Positions 8,950-16,659 of a stretch of 64,000 nucleotides of DNA are shown here, piece by piece. The notes beneath the pieces are model-generated. The model saw only the letters and a program-made list of their open reading frames with translations, was not told where the DNA came from and searched no databases. The stretch covers positions 1 to 64,000 of the forward strand of contig NZ_CAMLHC010000020.1 of NCBI RefSeq assembly GCF_946479755.1, read 5' to 3'. Made by a program: the position numbers and the translations under genes. Positions within the stretch are counted from its first letter, which is position 1; the number at the start of each line of letters is the position of its first letter. Source of the stretch: an uncultured Chitinophaga sp. Lineage in GTDB: Bacteria > Bacteroidota > Bacteroidia > Chitinophagales > Chitinophagaceae.

Positions 8950-9394
8950 TAGACTGCTTTTTTCACTTTAGGAGGTTGACAGAATCCACTTATACACTAT
9001 GATAATACATTGCCAAAATAGAACCCGACGTTCTCACGTTAGTTAAATAACTCAAGTAATAGGTTCCTAATTAACCCGAGCTCCACCAATTGATCAGACA
9101 GATACCCCTTCAGCATTAACTCTATTACAGAGAGTGGTTTTTGATCTATTGTTTCTTAACATGATATGACAATTTCTACCAGATTTGTACGCATGCCGTT
9201 TATTAGACAGCTATCAAGTAGTTGTTAAGCAGTTGTTATGTACCAAAGATTAAGAAAAATTGAGCTTATTAATTTATAAATACTGGCGAAATTTCCACTG
9301 TGAAAGGAATTATAATGTTTGTCGTTTCCACCCAAAATTTCAAAACAATTAAGCGAACCTTAATACAGTACAATAGATCATTCGGACGATCCAG
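8950..9394. other. AT-rich gene-poor stretch
   Basis: No protein-coding gene, tRNA-like cloverleaf, terminator or long repeat could be recognised. The composition stays as AT-rich as the neighbouring islet genes. A small RNA cannot be excluded by eye. Confidence 0.5.
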
Positions 9395-9535
9395 ATGACA
9401 AGAATACTGTTAGATACAGCAACAGGGTTGTTGCTTATAACAATATTGATTGCAATGCTTATATCATGTTATTGCACAGGAATTTCTGACAATAGAATTA
9501 GAAGCACTATACGAAAACACATAGAAAGCCTTTAA
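9395..9535 (+). CDS. Possible 46-aa single-pass membrane peptide
   Basis: ATG 9395 to TAA 9533-9535. The product has one strongly hydrophobic segment (TGLLLITILIAMLISCYC) followed by a basic tail (NRIRSTIRKHIESL). The next 100 bases are open in another frame (to the TAG at 9640) and read as a charged helix (LRKLKSGVIGDKNTRLRELE), so the two could be one frameshifted gene. There is no homology I recognise. Its position upstream of the DUF4365 unit makes a link possible but unproven. Confidence 0.3.
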   Translation: MTRILLDTATGLLLITILIAMLISCYCTGISDNRIRSTIRKHIESL

Positions 9536-9721
9536 GAAAATTAAAAAGTGGAGTTATTGGAGATAAAAATACCCGGCTGAGAGAATTAGAACATACAGTA
9601 AATAATTTTCATAGAGAGGCAAACGTAAACCCCAAAGTATAGGTGAACATGAAGACAGAAAAGCCCGATTACCGAAAACAAGAAGGGATTAAGTGAATTA
9701 TTTTAACATAAATAAACTGAC

Positions 9722-10231
9722 GTGTTAACAGATAATCAAGCTAAAGAACAATTAAGTATAGCATATGTAAAGGCCATAGCCGCGGTTAATAATTTTTCAT
9801 GTGATATTACAGGTACCGATATGGATAGCATAGATGTAACCATTAGATGCAATGGAAATCTTGCGGCAAATTCCATTATTAGATCGCCTGAAATACAAAT
9901 TCAATTAAAAGCTACGGAAAATTTAACTCCCAATGGGAGTGGCATGCTTCCGTTTCCACTACCCATTAAAAATTATAATGATTTACGTGGCAATACCTTG
10001 ACACCGCGCCTCCTTGTTGTACTTTCGCTACCAGCGAATAGGGCAAATTGGCTTACTCATTCAATAAATGATCTAGTGCTCCGAAATTGCTCTTTCTGGG
10101 TCAATTTAAAAGGACAACCAGAAAGTACAAACCAAACAAATGTTACTGTATATTTGCCATATGTACAGACTTTTTCGCCACCCACATTGAACGATTTAAT
10201 GATTAAGGTTTCAAGGCAAATACCGCTATGA
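9722..10231 (+). CDS. DUF4365 domain protein (PD-(D/E)XK-like)
   Basis: A 169-aa protein read from GTG 9722. It matches what I know of DUF4365: SIDVT (Asp38), then EIQIQLKAT (Glu57, Gln61-x-Lys63), KNYNDLR, TPRLLVVLSLP, a Trp-containing LRNCSFWVNLKG and VTVYLPYVQTF. The D...QxK spacing is that of PD-(D/E)XK nuclease folds, with Gln in place of the usual Glu/Asp. DUF4365 domains are often found beside or fused to defence proteins. The next gene overlaps it by 4 nt (ATGA), so translation is likely coupled. Nuclease activity is inferred from the motif only. Confidence 0.7.
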   Translation: MLTDNQAKEQLSIAYVKAIAAVNNFSCDITGTDMDSIDVTIRCNGNLAANSIIRSPEIQIQLKATENLTPNGSGMLPFPLPIKNYNDLRGNTLTPRLLVVLSLPANRANWLTHSINDLVLRNCSFWVNLKGQPESTNQTNVTVYLPYVQTFSPPTLNDLMIKVSRQIPL

Positions 10232-11388
10232 TTGTATATAAAACCAAATTATTAGAGCTAGCCAATAAGGTAAGTTTTACTGCGGTGCAACAATATCTTC
10301 TAATGAGAGGATGGCATAAGCGTAATACTAATATAGAGGATGTGGTTGTCATTACATCGCCCAATGACAATCCTAACTTTGATATTTTACTGCCATTAAC
10401 GAGATCATATGCTGATTATAACGCGCTTATTTATGAAGCGCTCAATAAGGCATCTAAATATGAGCAAAGAGATATAATACACATTATTAATGATCTTATT
10501 GTCCCACCGGCAGACACAGTCAGATTTCAGGTTGATAATGAAGACACAACAAATGGGATTATACCATTGAAATCTGGATTTGAGTTATTGGAAAGCGCAA
10601 GAAAGTCCCTTTTGGCCGCGGCATGTGATTTGGTTTCACCCGAGCCGTTCCATCCACGGATGGGACATAAGGAGGCTGCACAGTTTATTGATTCGTGTTA
10701 TTTAGGGCAGAGCGAAAGGGGAAGTTACATAACTTCTATTGTATGTCCTTTTATAAAGGTTACAGAGGTAGAAGCCCCGGTTCAACTTTCGTTATTTTCT
10801 TCCGAACAAGATCTGAACTCCTCCTTCACGAGAGACGTTACATCCAGCCTCATGAAAAAAATACAACGTGTTAAACGCTGTATAGAAACAGGGGATGACT
10901 CTCCGATTGTTCGTCCTCAAAGTAGTCAAGAAATAGTAAGTGCCAATCTTCTTGAATCTATAGTGGAAATGAATGAGTTTACTAATAATTCTCGAATAAT
11001 CATTTCTACAACATGGGCTCCAATGATAAAAATGCCAAAGGATATTGAGTCTAAAATTGAAATTACAAATGACTATATAGCGCCACTTAAATCTATCATA
11101 GATAAAATTCGTCCAGAAATAATGGAAAATGCTGGCGAATATGTAGGTAAAATAAATCAAATAAAGGCTCATCCGGAAATTAAAGACAGAACCAGCGGCG
11201 AGGTAACTTTCGTGTTCATTGGAGATGCGGATAAAGCAGTAGTGGCCAAATTCATATTAGCCGGAGGAGAACTAACTGAAGCAATGAGGGCGTTCGAAAA
11301 TGGTAGAAATATAATGGTAAGTGGAAACCTGAAAGCAAGTGGTAGACAAAGGACTATTGATGTTGCCGGATTTCGAGTGATTGATTAG
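10228..11388 (+). CDS. Conserved protein of unknown function coupled to DUF4365 gene
   Basis: A 386-aa cytosolic-looking protein with no signal peptide or membrane segment. I do not recognise a named domain. Visible landmarks are an alpha/beta N-terminus with a Trp-containing turn (YLLMRGWHK, 23-31), a helix-rich SARKSLLAAACD followed by FHPRMG (141-146), LGQSERGSY (159-167), and a C-terminal beta-rich part (GEVTFVFIG...GRNIMVSGNL...IDVAGF) that could be an OB-like barrel. The middle landmarks recall a hypothetical family I remember from actinobacteria, which hints at a mobile, widely spread gene. Translational coupling to the DUF4365 gene suggests one complex. No catalytic motif is evident. 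Confidence 0.7.
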   Translation: MIVYKTKLLELANKVSFTAVQQYLLMRGWHKRNTNIEDVVVITSPNDNPNFDILLPLTRSYADYNALIYEALNKASKYEQRDIIHIINDLIVPPADTVRFQVDNEDTTNGIIPLKSGFELLESARKSLLAAACDLVSPEPFHPRMGHKEAAQFIDSCYLGQSERGSYITSIVCPFIKVTEVEAPVQLSLFSSEQDLNSSFTRDVTSSLMKKIQRVKRCIETGDDSPIVRPQSSQEIVSANLLESIVEMNEFTNNSRIIISTTWAPMIKMPKDIESKIEITNDYIAPLKSIIDKIRPEIMENAGEYVGKINQIKAHPEIKDRTSGEVTFVFIGDADKAVVAKFILAGGELTEAMRAFENGRNIMVSGNLKASGRQRTIDVAGFRVID

Positions 11389-11412
11389 TCAGTACAATTA
11401 CATTTTTGAACT

Positions 11413-11451
11413 GGCCTAGCTTTCCATAGCCGCTGTAGACTATGCCTAGCC
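11413..11451. repeat. Imperfect hairpin downstream of the two-gene unit
   Basis: GGCCTAG...CATAG / CTATG.CCTAGCC forms an imperfect inverted repeat 25 nt after the stop of the 386-aa gene. It has no U-run after it, so it is not a standard terminator; it could be a recombination scar or an RNA end structure. Confidence 0.35.
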
Positions 11452-11562
11452 CAATGTGACCGAAAAAGCGACACATTCCGTTTGGGTGACCGACGAACCA
11501 TAAAACAGCTCTCTGATGCCACCCAACATGGACACGGGACAACATTTATTGAAACCTCAAAA

Positions 11563-11778
11563 ATGACAACCATGCAAAGCCCATTTACGGGCGGCCACGC
11601 CAAACTCCAAAAAGAACCGATGACATTAGCATTCCGAAAGGAGCTTTTTGATATTATCTATCACTATTATGTTTGTGAAGATACCGGGCAACAATTCACT
11701 AACGATGAAATTGATACCCTGAATCAAAATCAGGTGCTCGATAAATATCGGGCAAAGCACGGTTTAGAAGCTTTCTAA
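11563..11778 (+). pseudogene. Truncated MqsA-like antitoxin
   Basis: From ATG 11563 (or 11572) the frame gives SPFTGGHAKLQKEP, a region with TLAFRKELFDIIYHYYVC, EDTGQQFT and QVLDKYRAKHG. This is the N-terminal domain of MqsA/YgiT-type antitoxins of Bacteroidota. In full-length relatives a helix-turn-helix domain follows the YRAKHG motif, but here the frame ends five residues later at 11776-11778. The last four bases overlap the end of the minus-strand ligase gene. No toxin partner is present. I regard it as a gene broken at the junction between the islet and the pigment cluster. Confidence 0.6.
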
Positions 11779-13067
11779 CCTCTATTATCCACAAACTTCA
11801 CCGGCTTCCGGCTATTCTCCGGAAACTGCATCCGCATGATATCCTGCTGGCCGCAATATTTTACCTGTGGTATCACGCGCAGCTTAGCCTGCAGGTAGGA
11901 TTTGATCTTACGGTCCATCTCTTCTGATTCTTCGGTAGGCCATACGTGCAGCACTATCTCGTCGGTGCCGAGTTCATTGGCGTATACTTCCACCACAAAC
12001 TCCCTCACTTCCTCCATATCATTGAGCAGGTCGAAGAGGGCGGGCGGGTAAAGGGTGGTGCCCTTGTATTTGATCATTTGTTTTTTTCTGCCGATGACGG
12101 GAGACAGGCGCAGCGTATGCCTTCCGCAGCTGCATGTTTCTTCGTGGTACTGGCAGATATCGCCGGTTTTATAACGCAGCAGCGGCATGCCTTCCACGCC
12201 CAGCGTGGTGATGGTCACCTCTCCTTCCTGCCCCGGGGCGACGGGCTGGTTGTTTTCGTCCAGCAGTTCCACGTAGAGCAATTCAGGATGATGGTGCCCG
12301 CCCTTGCCGGCTTTGCATTCGGTGAATGCTGTCTGCATTTCGGTGGAAGCGTAGGTGGAATACAGCTGGATATTCCACTGTTCGGTTATTTTTTTGCCCA
12401 GTACGTTCAGCGAGAAATCGGTGTTGCGGATATTTTCACCGATACAAACCGCTTTGCGGACGGATGTTTCATTGATGTTGATATGATGTTCTTTCGCGTA
12501 GGCGATCAGCTTTACGATGAAAGAAGGGACGCCGACGATCGTGGTCGGTTTGATACGCTGGATGTTCTCCCACTGCATGCTGGGCACGCCCGGGCCTACA
12601 CGCAGCACGCCGGCCCCCAGTTTACGGATACCGTTGTAATACGCCATACCGGCCATAAACTGGCGGTCCAGTGTCAGCATAAGCTGGAAGATATCACTGT
12701 CGGTGCCGTCGGCGCAGCAGAAAGAGATGTATTCATTATAGCTGAGACGCTGCAGGTCTTTCTCTGTCAGCGCAATGATCACCGGACGGCCTAAAGTGCC
12801 GGAGGTGGTGGTATATTCCGCGATATGGCTTTTATCTACACACAGGAACTCCCAGTTATGCTCCTGCAGGTCCTGTTTGGTCACCGGCGGAATCTGGCTG
12901 AAATCTTCCAGTGAGCGGACTTTCTCCGGATGTATATCGTGTTGTTTGAACCATGACCTGTAGAAGGGCGAGAACTCACGCAGATAACCGAGCAGCCGCA
13001 TGACTTCTTTCTCCTGGAAGGCCCTGATGGCAGCCTTCGACTGTAGTTCTATATCGGGAATGTACAT
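11775..13067 (-). CDS. PaaK-like acyl-CoA/ACP ligase (aryl starter activation)
   Basis: ANL-superfamily adenylating enzyme, 430 aa, of the phenylacetate-CoA ligase (PaaK) type. The AMP-binding loop TTTSGTLGRP is at about 85-94, YSTYASTEMQ corresponds to the substrate/adenine motif, and LLRYKTGDICQY to the hinge region. In this cluster it most probably activates 4-coumarate made by the ammonia-lyase and loads it on an ACP, the job of ApeH-like enzymes. It is the last gene of the cluster, 12 nt after acpS, and its stop overlaps the truncated MqsA-like gene on the other strand. Substrate is inferred from context. Confidence 0.85.
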   Translation of the reverse strand: MYIPDIELQSKAAIRAFQEKEVMRLLGYLREFSPFYRSWFKQHDIHPEKVRSLEDFSQIPPVTKQDLQEHNWEFLCVDKSHIAEYTTTSGTLGRPVIIALTEKDLQRLSYNEYISFCCADGTDSDIFQLMLTLDRQFMAGMAYYNGIRKLGAGVLRVGPGVPSMQWENIQRIKPTTIVGVPSFIVKLIAYAKEHHININETSVRKAVCIGENIRNTDFSLNVLGKKITEQWNIQLYSTYASTEMQTAFTECKAGKGGHHHPELLYVELLDENNQPVAPGQEGEVTITTLGVEGMPLLRYKTGDICQYHEETCSCGRHTLRLSPVIGRKKQMIKYKGTTLYPPALFDLLNDMEEVREFVVEVYANELGTDEIVLHVWPTEESEEMDRKIKSYLQAKLRVIPQVKYCGQQDIMRMQFPENSRKPVKFVDNRG

Positions 13068-13079
13068 ATGTTACGATAT

Positions 13080-13454
13080 TCAGCTTTCAAGAATTACCAT
13101 TGCCACCGCAGCATTTTTTTCATGCGACAATGACACCCATATTTTTTTAACGCCCAGCGATGTATACCGGGGATTGTCTGTCAGCAGGAACAGTTCCGGC
13201 TTACCGGCCGCATCGTTGCGTATCTCTATCTCGTTGAAGTTCACGCCACCGTTGCCCCAGCCGGTGCCCAACGCTTTCAGAAAGGCTTCTTTGGCGGCAA
13301 AGCGCGCAGCATAACTCTCCTGCGGCGATGCCTGCTGCTCGCAGTAGGCGATCTCCCCCGGGGTAAACACGAGGTCGCGGAAACCGGCGCCTTTGGCCAG
13401 CTTCGTCGCGATACGCGCTACATCAGTGATATCTGTACCTATACCGACAATCAT
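13080..13454 (-). CDS. acpS: Holo-ACP synthase (4'-phosphopantetheinyl transferase)
   Basis: AcpS-type enzyme of 124 aa, the usual length. It transfers 4'-phosphopantetheine from CoA to the serine of ACPs. Both family motifs are present: GIGTDITDVARI at the N-terminus (Mg-binding Asp) and RFAAKEAFLKALGTG at mid-length. Its ATG overlaps the upstream C45 gene's stop by 4 nt. In the cluster it would activate the two dedicated ACPs. Whether it is also the genome's housekeeping AcpS cannot be decided here. Confidence 0.93.
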   Translation of the reverse strand: MIVGIGTDITDVARIATKLAKGAGFRDLVFTPGEIAYCEQQASPQESYAARFAAKEAFLKALGTGWGNGGVNFNEIEIRNDAAGKPELFLLTDNPRYTSLGVKKIWVSLSHEKNAAVAMVILES

Positions 13455-15139
13455 TTCCCGGACAGTTTAGCATTACATTTTTCCAGCTGCTGGCGGATAT
13501 GCCGCTCCTCCCCTTTGGTGGCTATCACCTTGGTGAGCGCTGTTTCATAATATTGTTTCGCTTCGGCAAATTTACCCTTTTTAAAATCGTAATCGCCTGC
13601 CAGCACATACGTGTGGTAATACTGCGGGTTGGCAGCGACCAACGCTTTGGTATCGATATCACCGCCATCCATCAGCTGCGCTTTCAACTGGCGGTACACC
13701 TGGAATGAAGTGTATTCGTTGGTCAGCAGAAAACTGTCGGCAGGCACGTTCTGCACACTGTCATACACCTCATGATCACTATCCAGGCCATGCATACTAA
13801 AGATTTTATTCAGGTCGTATGCCACAAACTGCCCCAGCTGCCACGGCGCAGCAGACACCCATACCATTTTCTTCTTCGGCTCAAACACAATACCATGGTG
13901 CGCAATGAACTGGTTGATCGCTTTCTCATTACCCAAACCGATATCAGCGCCATGCAGCCCTTTGCGGTCGCGCAGGATGCTGATGGTCTTCTGTACGGTA
14001 TTGGGACCGCCCGCCTTCAGCAGTTCGTTGAGGCGCTCATAACGGTAGGCAGAAGCGCTCTCCTGGATCTGTAATTTATTGGATTCCAGGCTGGCCAGTG
14101 AGTCGCCCTGGAAGTGGTTGGTGCAGGTGATAAAGTTCTTCTTAGGATCGTAGAGGTCCATGCCTTCCGGGGTCTTTTCAATCACGACAGCCTTATTATC
14201 TTCCGCTGAACCGATCAGGAAAGATTCAGACACGAACATCTTCCTCTTCTGCGCGATAGCCCACGCCTCGTTTATATTGCGGGCATATTGCAGTATTTCC
14301 CTCGCTACCAGCGAAACAGGCGTAGCTGCCCCGGTAGGCACGCTGGTTTTGGCCGCATTGATGGTAACGGTCAACCCTTTGTCATTCATACCCGATACCA
14401 CACCGGTGAAACCACCCCAGGTAACGAACATAAAGTTGTGCCCTTTGTCGGGGTGATAAAACACTACCATTTTATCTTCGGCAAACTTATCGCCCATGTA
14501 GAAGTCGAAGTTGCGGCCGATGATCAGATTACTATCGGCGGAATTATCATTCCAGGTACCGAAAGAGGTACAGCCCACCAGCATCATGCCTTGCAGGGCA
14601 TGACCAATATCATGTGCGCCGTGGTAGTTCATCAGCCTTTCATAGTTGCTGCCCACCCAGTCGTAACCACTGGCAGCGGAAAATGACTCCCCATAGATCT
14701 CTTCCTTAAACTCCTCGTCCACATGATCGCTCAGGTTTCTGTTGAACCACCCGGTAAAATACCGTAGGAAACGAAGGTAGAAAGGAGAAGGGATCATCTT
14801 TTTGATCTGCTCCACAAAAACATCTTCCTGGTGACGGATCAGTTCACCGGACAGCTTGCCGTTGATCACCCCTCTTTCAAAAGGCGCTCCTTCCACATAC
14901 ATTTCGTACAGCCCGCTGTTGCTCTTGCGGAACCAGTTGTTGCCAATCGTCCAGGAGCTGCTGTCCAGCGCTTTGCGCTGCAGCTGTAAGGCCGATTTAT
15001 CGGCAATCTCCGGCGGCGTCATGCGGCTTACAGACACCAGGTATATCGCCAGCGCGACAAACAACAACAGGAAGGCGCCCACCGTAAACAACAGCACCCG
15101 TCCCAGTCTCCGCCATCCGCTTCTTTTTTTCTTTTCCAC
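13451..15139 (-). CDS. C45 autoproteolytic acyltransferase/hydrolase-like protein
   Basis: A 562-aa Ntn-hydrolase-type protein starting at GTG 15139. It has a membrane anchor near the N-terminus (VLLFTVGAFLLLFVALAIYLV, about 15-35), then a domain whose VGCTSFGTW motif (Cys190) marks the autocatalytic nucleophile expected for C45/acyl-CoA:6-APA acyltransferase relatives, with NLIIGRNFDF shortly after. The C-terminal 100 residues are helical and TPR-like (AEAKQYYETAL). C45-type genes are found in Bacteroidota aryl-polyene clusters; a role in forming the final ester or amide of the pigment is plausible but inferred. Gap to the upstream desaturase gene is 2 nt. Confidence 0.82.
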   Translation of the reverse strand: MEKKKRSGWRRLGRVLLFTVGAFLLLFVALAIYLVSVSRMTPPEIADKSALQLQRKALDSSSWTIGNNWFRKSNSGLYEMYVEGAPFERGVINGKLSGELIRHQEDVFVEQIKKMIPSPFYLRFLRYFTGWFNRNLSDHVDEEFKEEIYGESFSAASGYDWVGSNYERLMNYHGAHDIGHALQGMMLVGCTSFGTWNDNSADSNLIIGRNFDFYMGDKFAEDKMVVFYHPDKGHNFMFVTWGGFTGVVSGMNDKGLTVTINAAKTSVPTGAATPVSLVAREILQYARNINEAWAIAQKRKMFVSESFLIGSAEDNKAVVIEKTPEGMDLYDPKKNFITCTNHFQGDSLASLESNKLQIQESASAYRYERLNELLKAGGPNTVQKTISILRDRKGLHGADIGLGNEKAINQFIAHHGIVFEPKKKMVWVSAAPWQLGQFVAYDLNKIFSMHGLDSDHEVYDSVQNVPADSFLLTNEYTSFQVYRQLKAQLMDGGDIDTKALVAANPQYYHTYVLAGDYDFKKGKFAEAKQYYETALTKVIATKGEERHIRQQLEKCNAKLSGK

Positions 15140-15141
15140 TT

Positions 15142-16659
15142 TTATTTAAGTATTGACTGATTAATTTCTTCTACCAGGAACTCCATTCCCAGCAGCTCCG
15201 CCGAGGTGATCACACTACTGATGGTAACCCCCAGAATTCCATGCAAGTTCAGGTTTTGCCCGGTAAGATACAAATTAGACAACCGCGTCCGGGCCGAAAC
15301 CGTGGTCCGCAACGGATCTGTACTATCTTTCATGATGCCGTACATGCTGCCGTCGCCGGTACCGATATAATCCCGGTAAGAAAGCGGCGTGGCTACGTAA
15401 TACGACTGTACACAGCTACGGAAACCAGGAAATTTCTGCTCCACGGCGTCGATGAGTTGTTCGGCTTTCTGAACCTTAAACGCCTCATAGTCTGCCCCCC
15501 GGCTGGCTTCGTGCCTTTCTGTGTTAAAAGTATGCTGCCATGGCGCCAACTCATCGTAACGCATATACGTCATCACGGAGAGGCTGTCAGCATAAGTTTC
15601 ATGCCGGGAGCTGGCAGACACATAAATAGCATAGGTCTGCGGCCACTGGTCCGGCCTATAGTCAATGCCCGCCCAGGCATTGTCTGTGGCATGGTGATAA
15701 TAGTTGTGATTGATATAAGGGAAAGTACCGGGCTTCAGTACCACGTTCAATACAAAGCCGCCAACGGAGTTCTCCAGGTTTTGCATACGCGTGCGGTAGG
15801 CGCCGCGTATGGCATCGCTTTCCGTGATAGCTGTGGTTTGCGCCGGATGCAGGTTGGATATGTAATGGTCTGCCATCACTTTCTCCCCGTTCTCCAGCAC
15901 CAGGTGATCTACCCGGTCGCCCTGGCCGACGATCTTCTTTACTTCAGTGTTGCGGATTATCTGTCCGCCGTTCTCCGTGATGCGCCGGCACAACAGGCGT
16001 GCAATCTGCGAGCCGCCATCCACACATTTCCAGGAGCTCTGTATATAACTGTTTAACACCAACGCATGTACGTAGAAGGGCGTTTTGTCCTTCACCCCGG
16101 CATATAACAGGTTATTACCGGCCAGCACCTGCTGTAAACGCGGGTTATTGGTAAAACTTTCAATGACGCTGGCGGCATTAAGGGTCAGCACGCTGCGCTT
16201 CTCTTCATAATCGCCGAGCCGCAGGTTGTACAGCGGGAACTTGCTGCATACTTCGCTGATCTTATCACAATAGGCATGCAGGGCATCTGTTTCTCCGGGA
16301 AAATCGGCCGCCAGTGTGCGGATAAAACGGTCCCGGCCCTCTGCGATACGGTATATCTTATCCTCCAAACCAAAGTTAATATGATCAAAGCCTTCGGGAT
16401 CCATCCGTTTTAGCTTCAGCTTGTCCATAATGCCCACATAGGAAAATACCTTGTTAAGGTTCTCCCCTTCTCCCAGCCCGCCGATATAATGCACGCCGGA
16501 GTCAAAGATCACCTTGTCACGGGAAAAAGTCTGGAGGCAACCGCCGGGTTGGCGGTTCTTTTCGTATATGCGTACTTTATAACCATTCCGGCTGAGGATG
16601 GCTCCACATACCAGTCCGCCAAGACCACTGCCGATAATGATCACATCATAGTTCTGCAT
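15142..16659 (-). CDS. Phytoene-desaturase-like FAD/NAD(P) oxidoreductase
   Basis: FAD-dependent oxidoreductase of the phytoene desaturase/retinol saturase family, 505 aa from ATG 16659 (an upstream TTG at 16689 is less likely). The dinucleotide fold VIIIGSGLGGLVCGAILSRNG and the following EKNRQPGGCLQTF are clear. A C-terminal FAD-contact region LYLTGQNLNLHGILGVTIS is present. It overlaps the preceding MMPL gene's stop by 14 nt. Homologues are regular members of flexirubin clusters, where they may oxidise or isomerise the polyene or the alkyl resorcinol precursor; the exact step is not known to me. Confidence 0.87.
   Translation of the reverse strand: MQNYDVIIIGSGLGGLVCGAILSRNGYKVRIYEKNRQPGGCLQTFSRDKVIFDSGVHYIGGLGEGENLNKVFSYVGIMDKLKLKRMDPEGFDHINFGLEDKIYRIAEGRDRFIRTLAADFPGETDALHAYCDKISEVCSKFPLYNLRLGDYEEKRSVLTLNAASVIESFTNNPRLQQVLAGNNLLYAGVKDKTPFYVHALVLNSYIQSSWKCVDGGSQIARLLCRRITENGGQIIRNTEVKKIVGQGDRVDHLVLENGEKVMADHYISNLHPAQTTAITESDAIRGAYRTRMQNLENSVGGFVLNVVLKPGTFPYINHNYYHHATDNAWAGIDYRPDQWPQTYAIYVSASSRHETYADSLSVMTYMRYDELAPWQHTFNTERHEASRGADYEAFKVQKAEQLIDAVEQKFPGFRSCVQSYYVATPLSYRDYIGTGDGSMYGIMKDSTDPLRTTVSARTRLSNLYLTGQNLNLHGILGVTISSVITSAELLGMEFLVEEINQSILK

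Larger units (their letters stand above)
8404..11774. other. AT-rich accessory islet
   Basis: Between two blocks of compact GC-rich genes lies about 3.4 kb that is visibly AT-rich and loosely packed. It contains a broken toxin gene, its small partner, a gene-poor stretch, a two-gene unit of unknown function and a truncated antitoxin. The composition and broken toxin-antitoxin parts are typical of horizontally acquired DNA. No integrase, transposase, tRNA or flanking direct repeat was found, so the transfer mechanism is not evident. Confidence 0.65.

Noticed and set aside
8950..9720. tRNA or CRISPR in the AT-rich gap
   Set aside because: No cloverleaf with TTCGA-type arm and no regularly spaced repeats were found.
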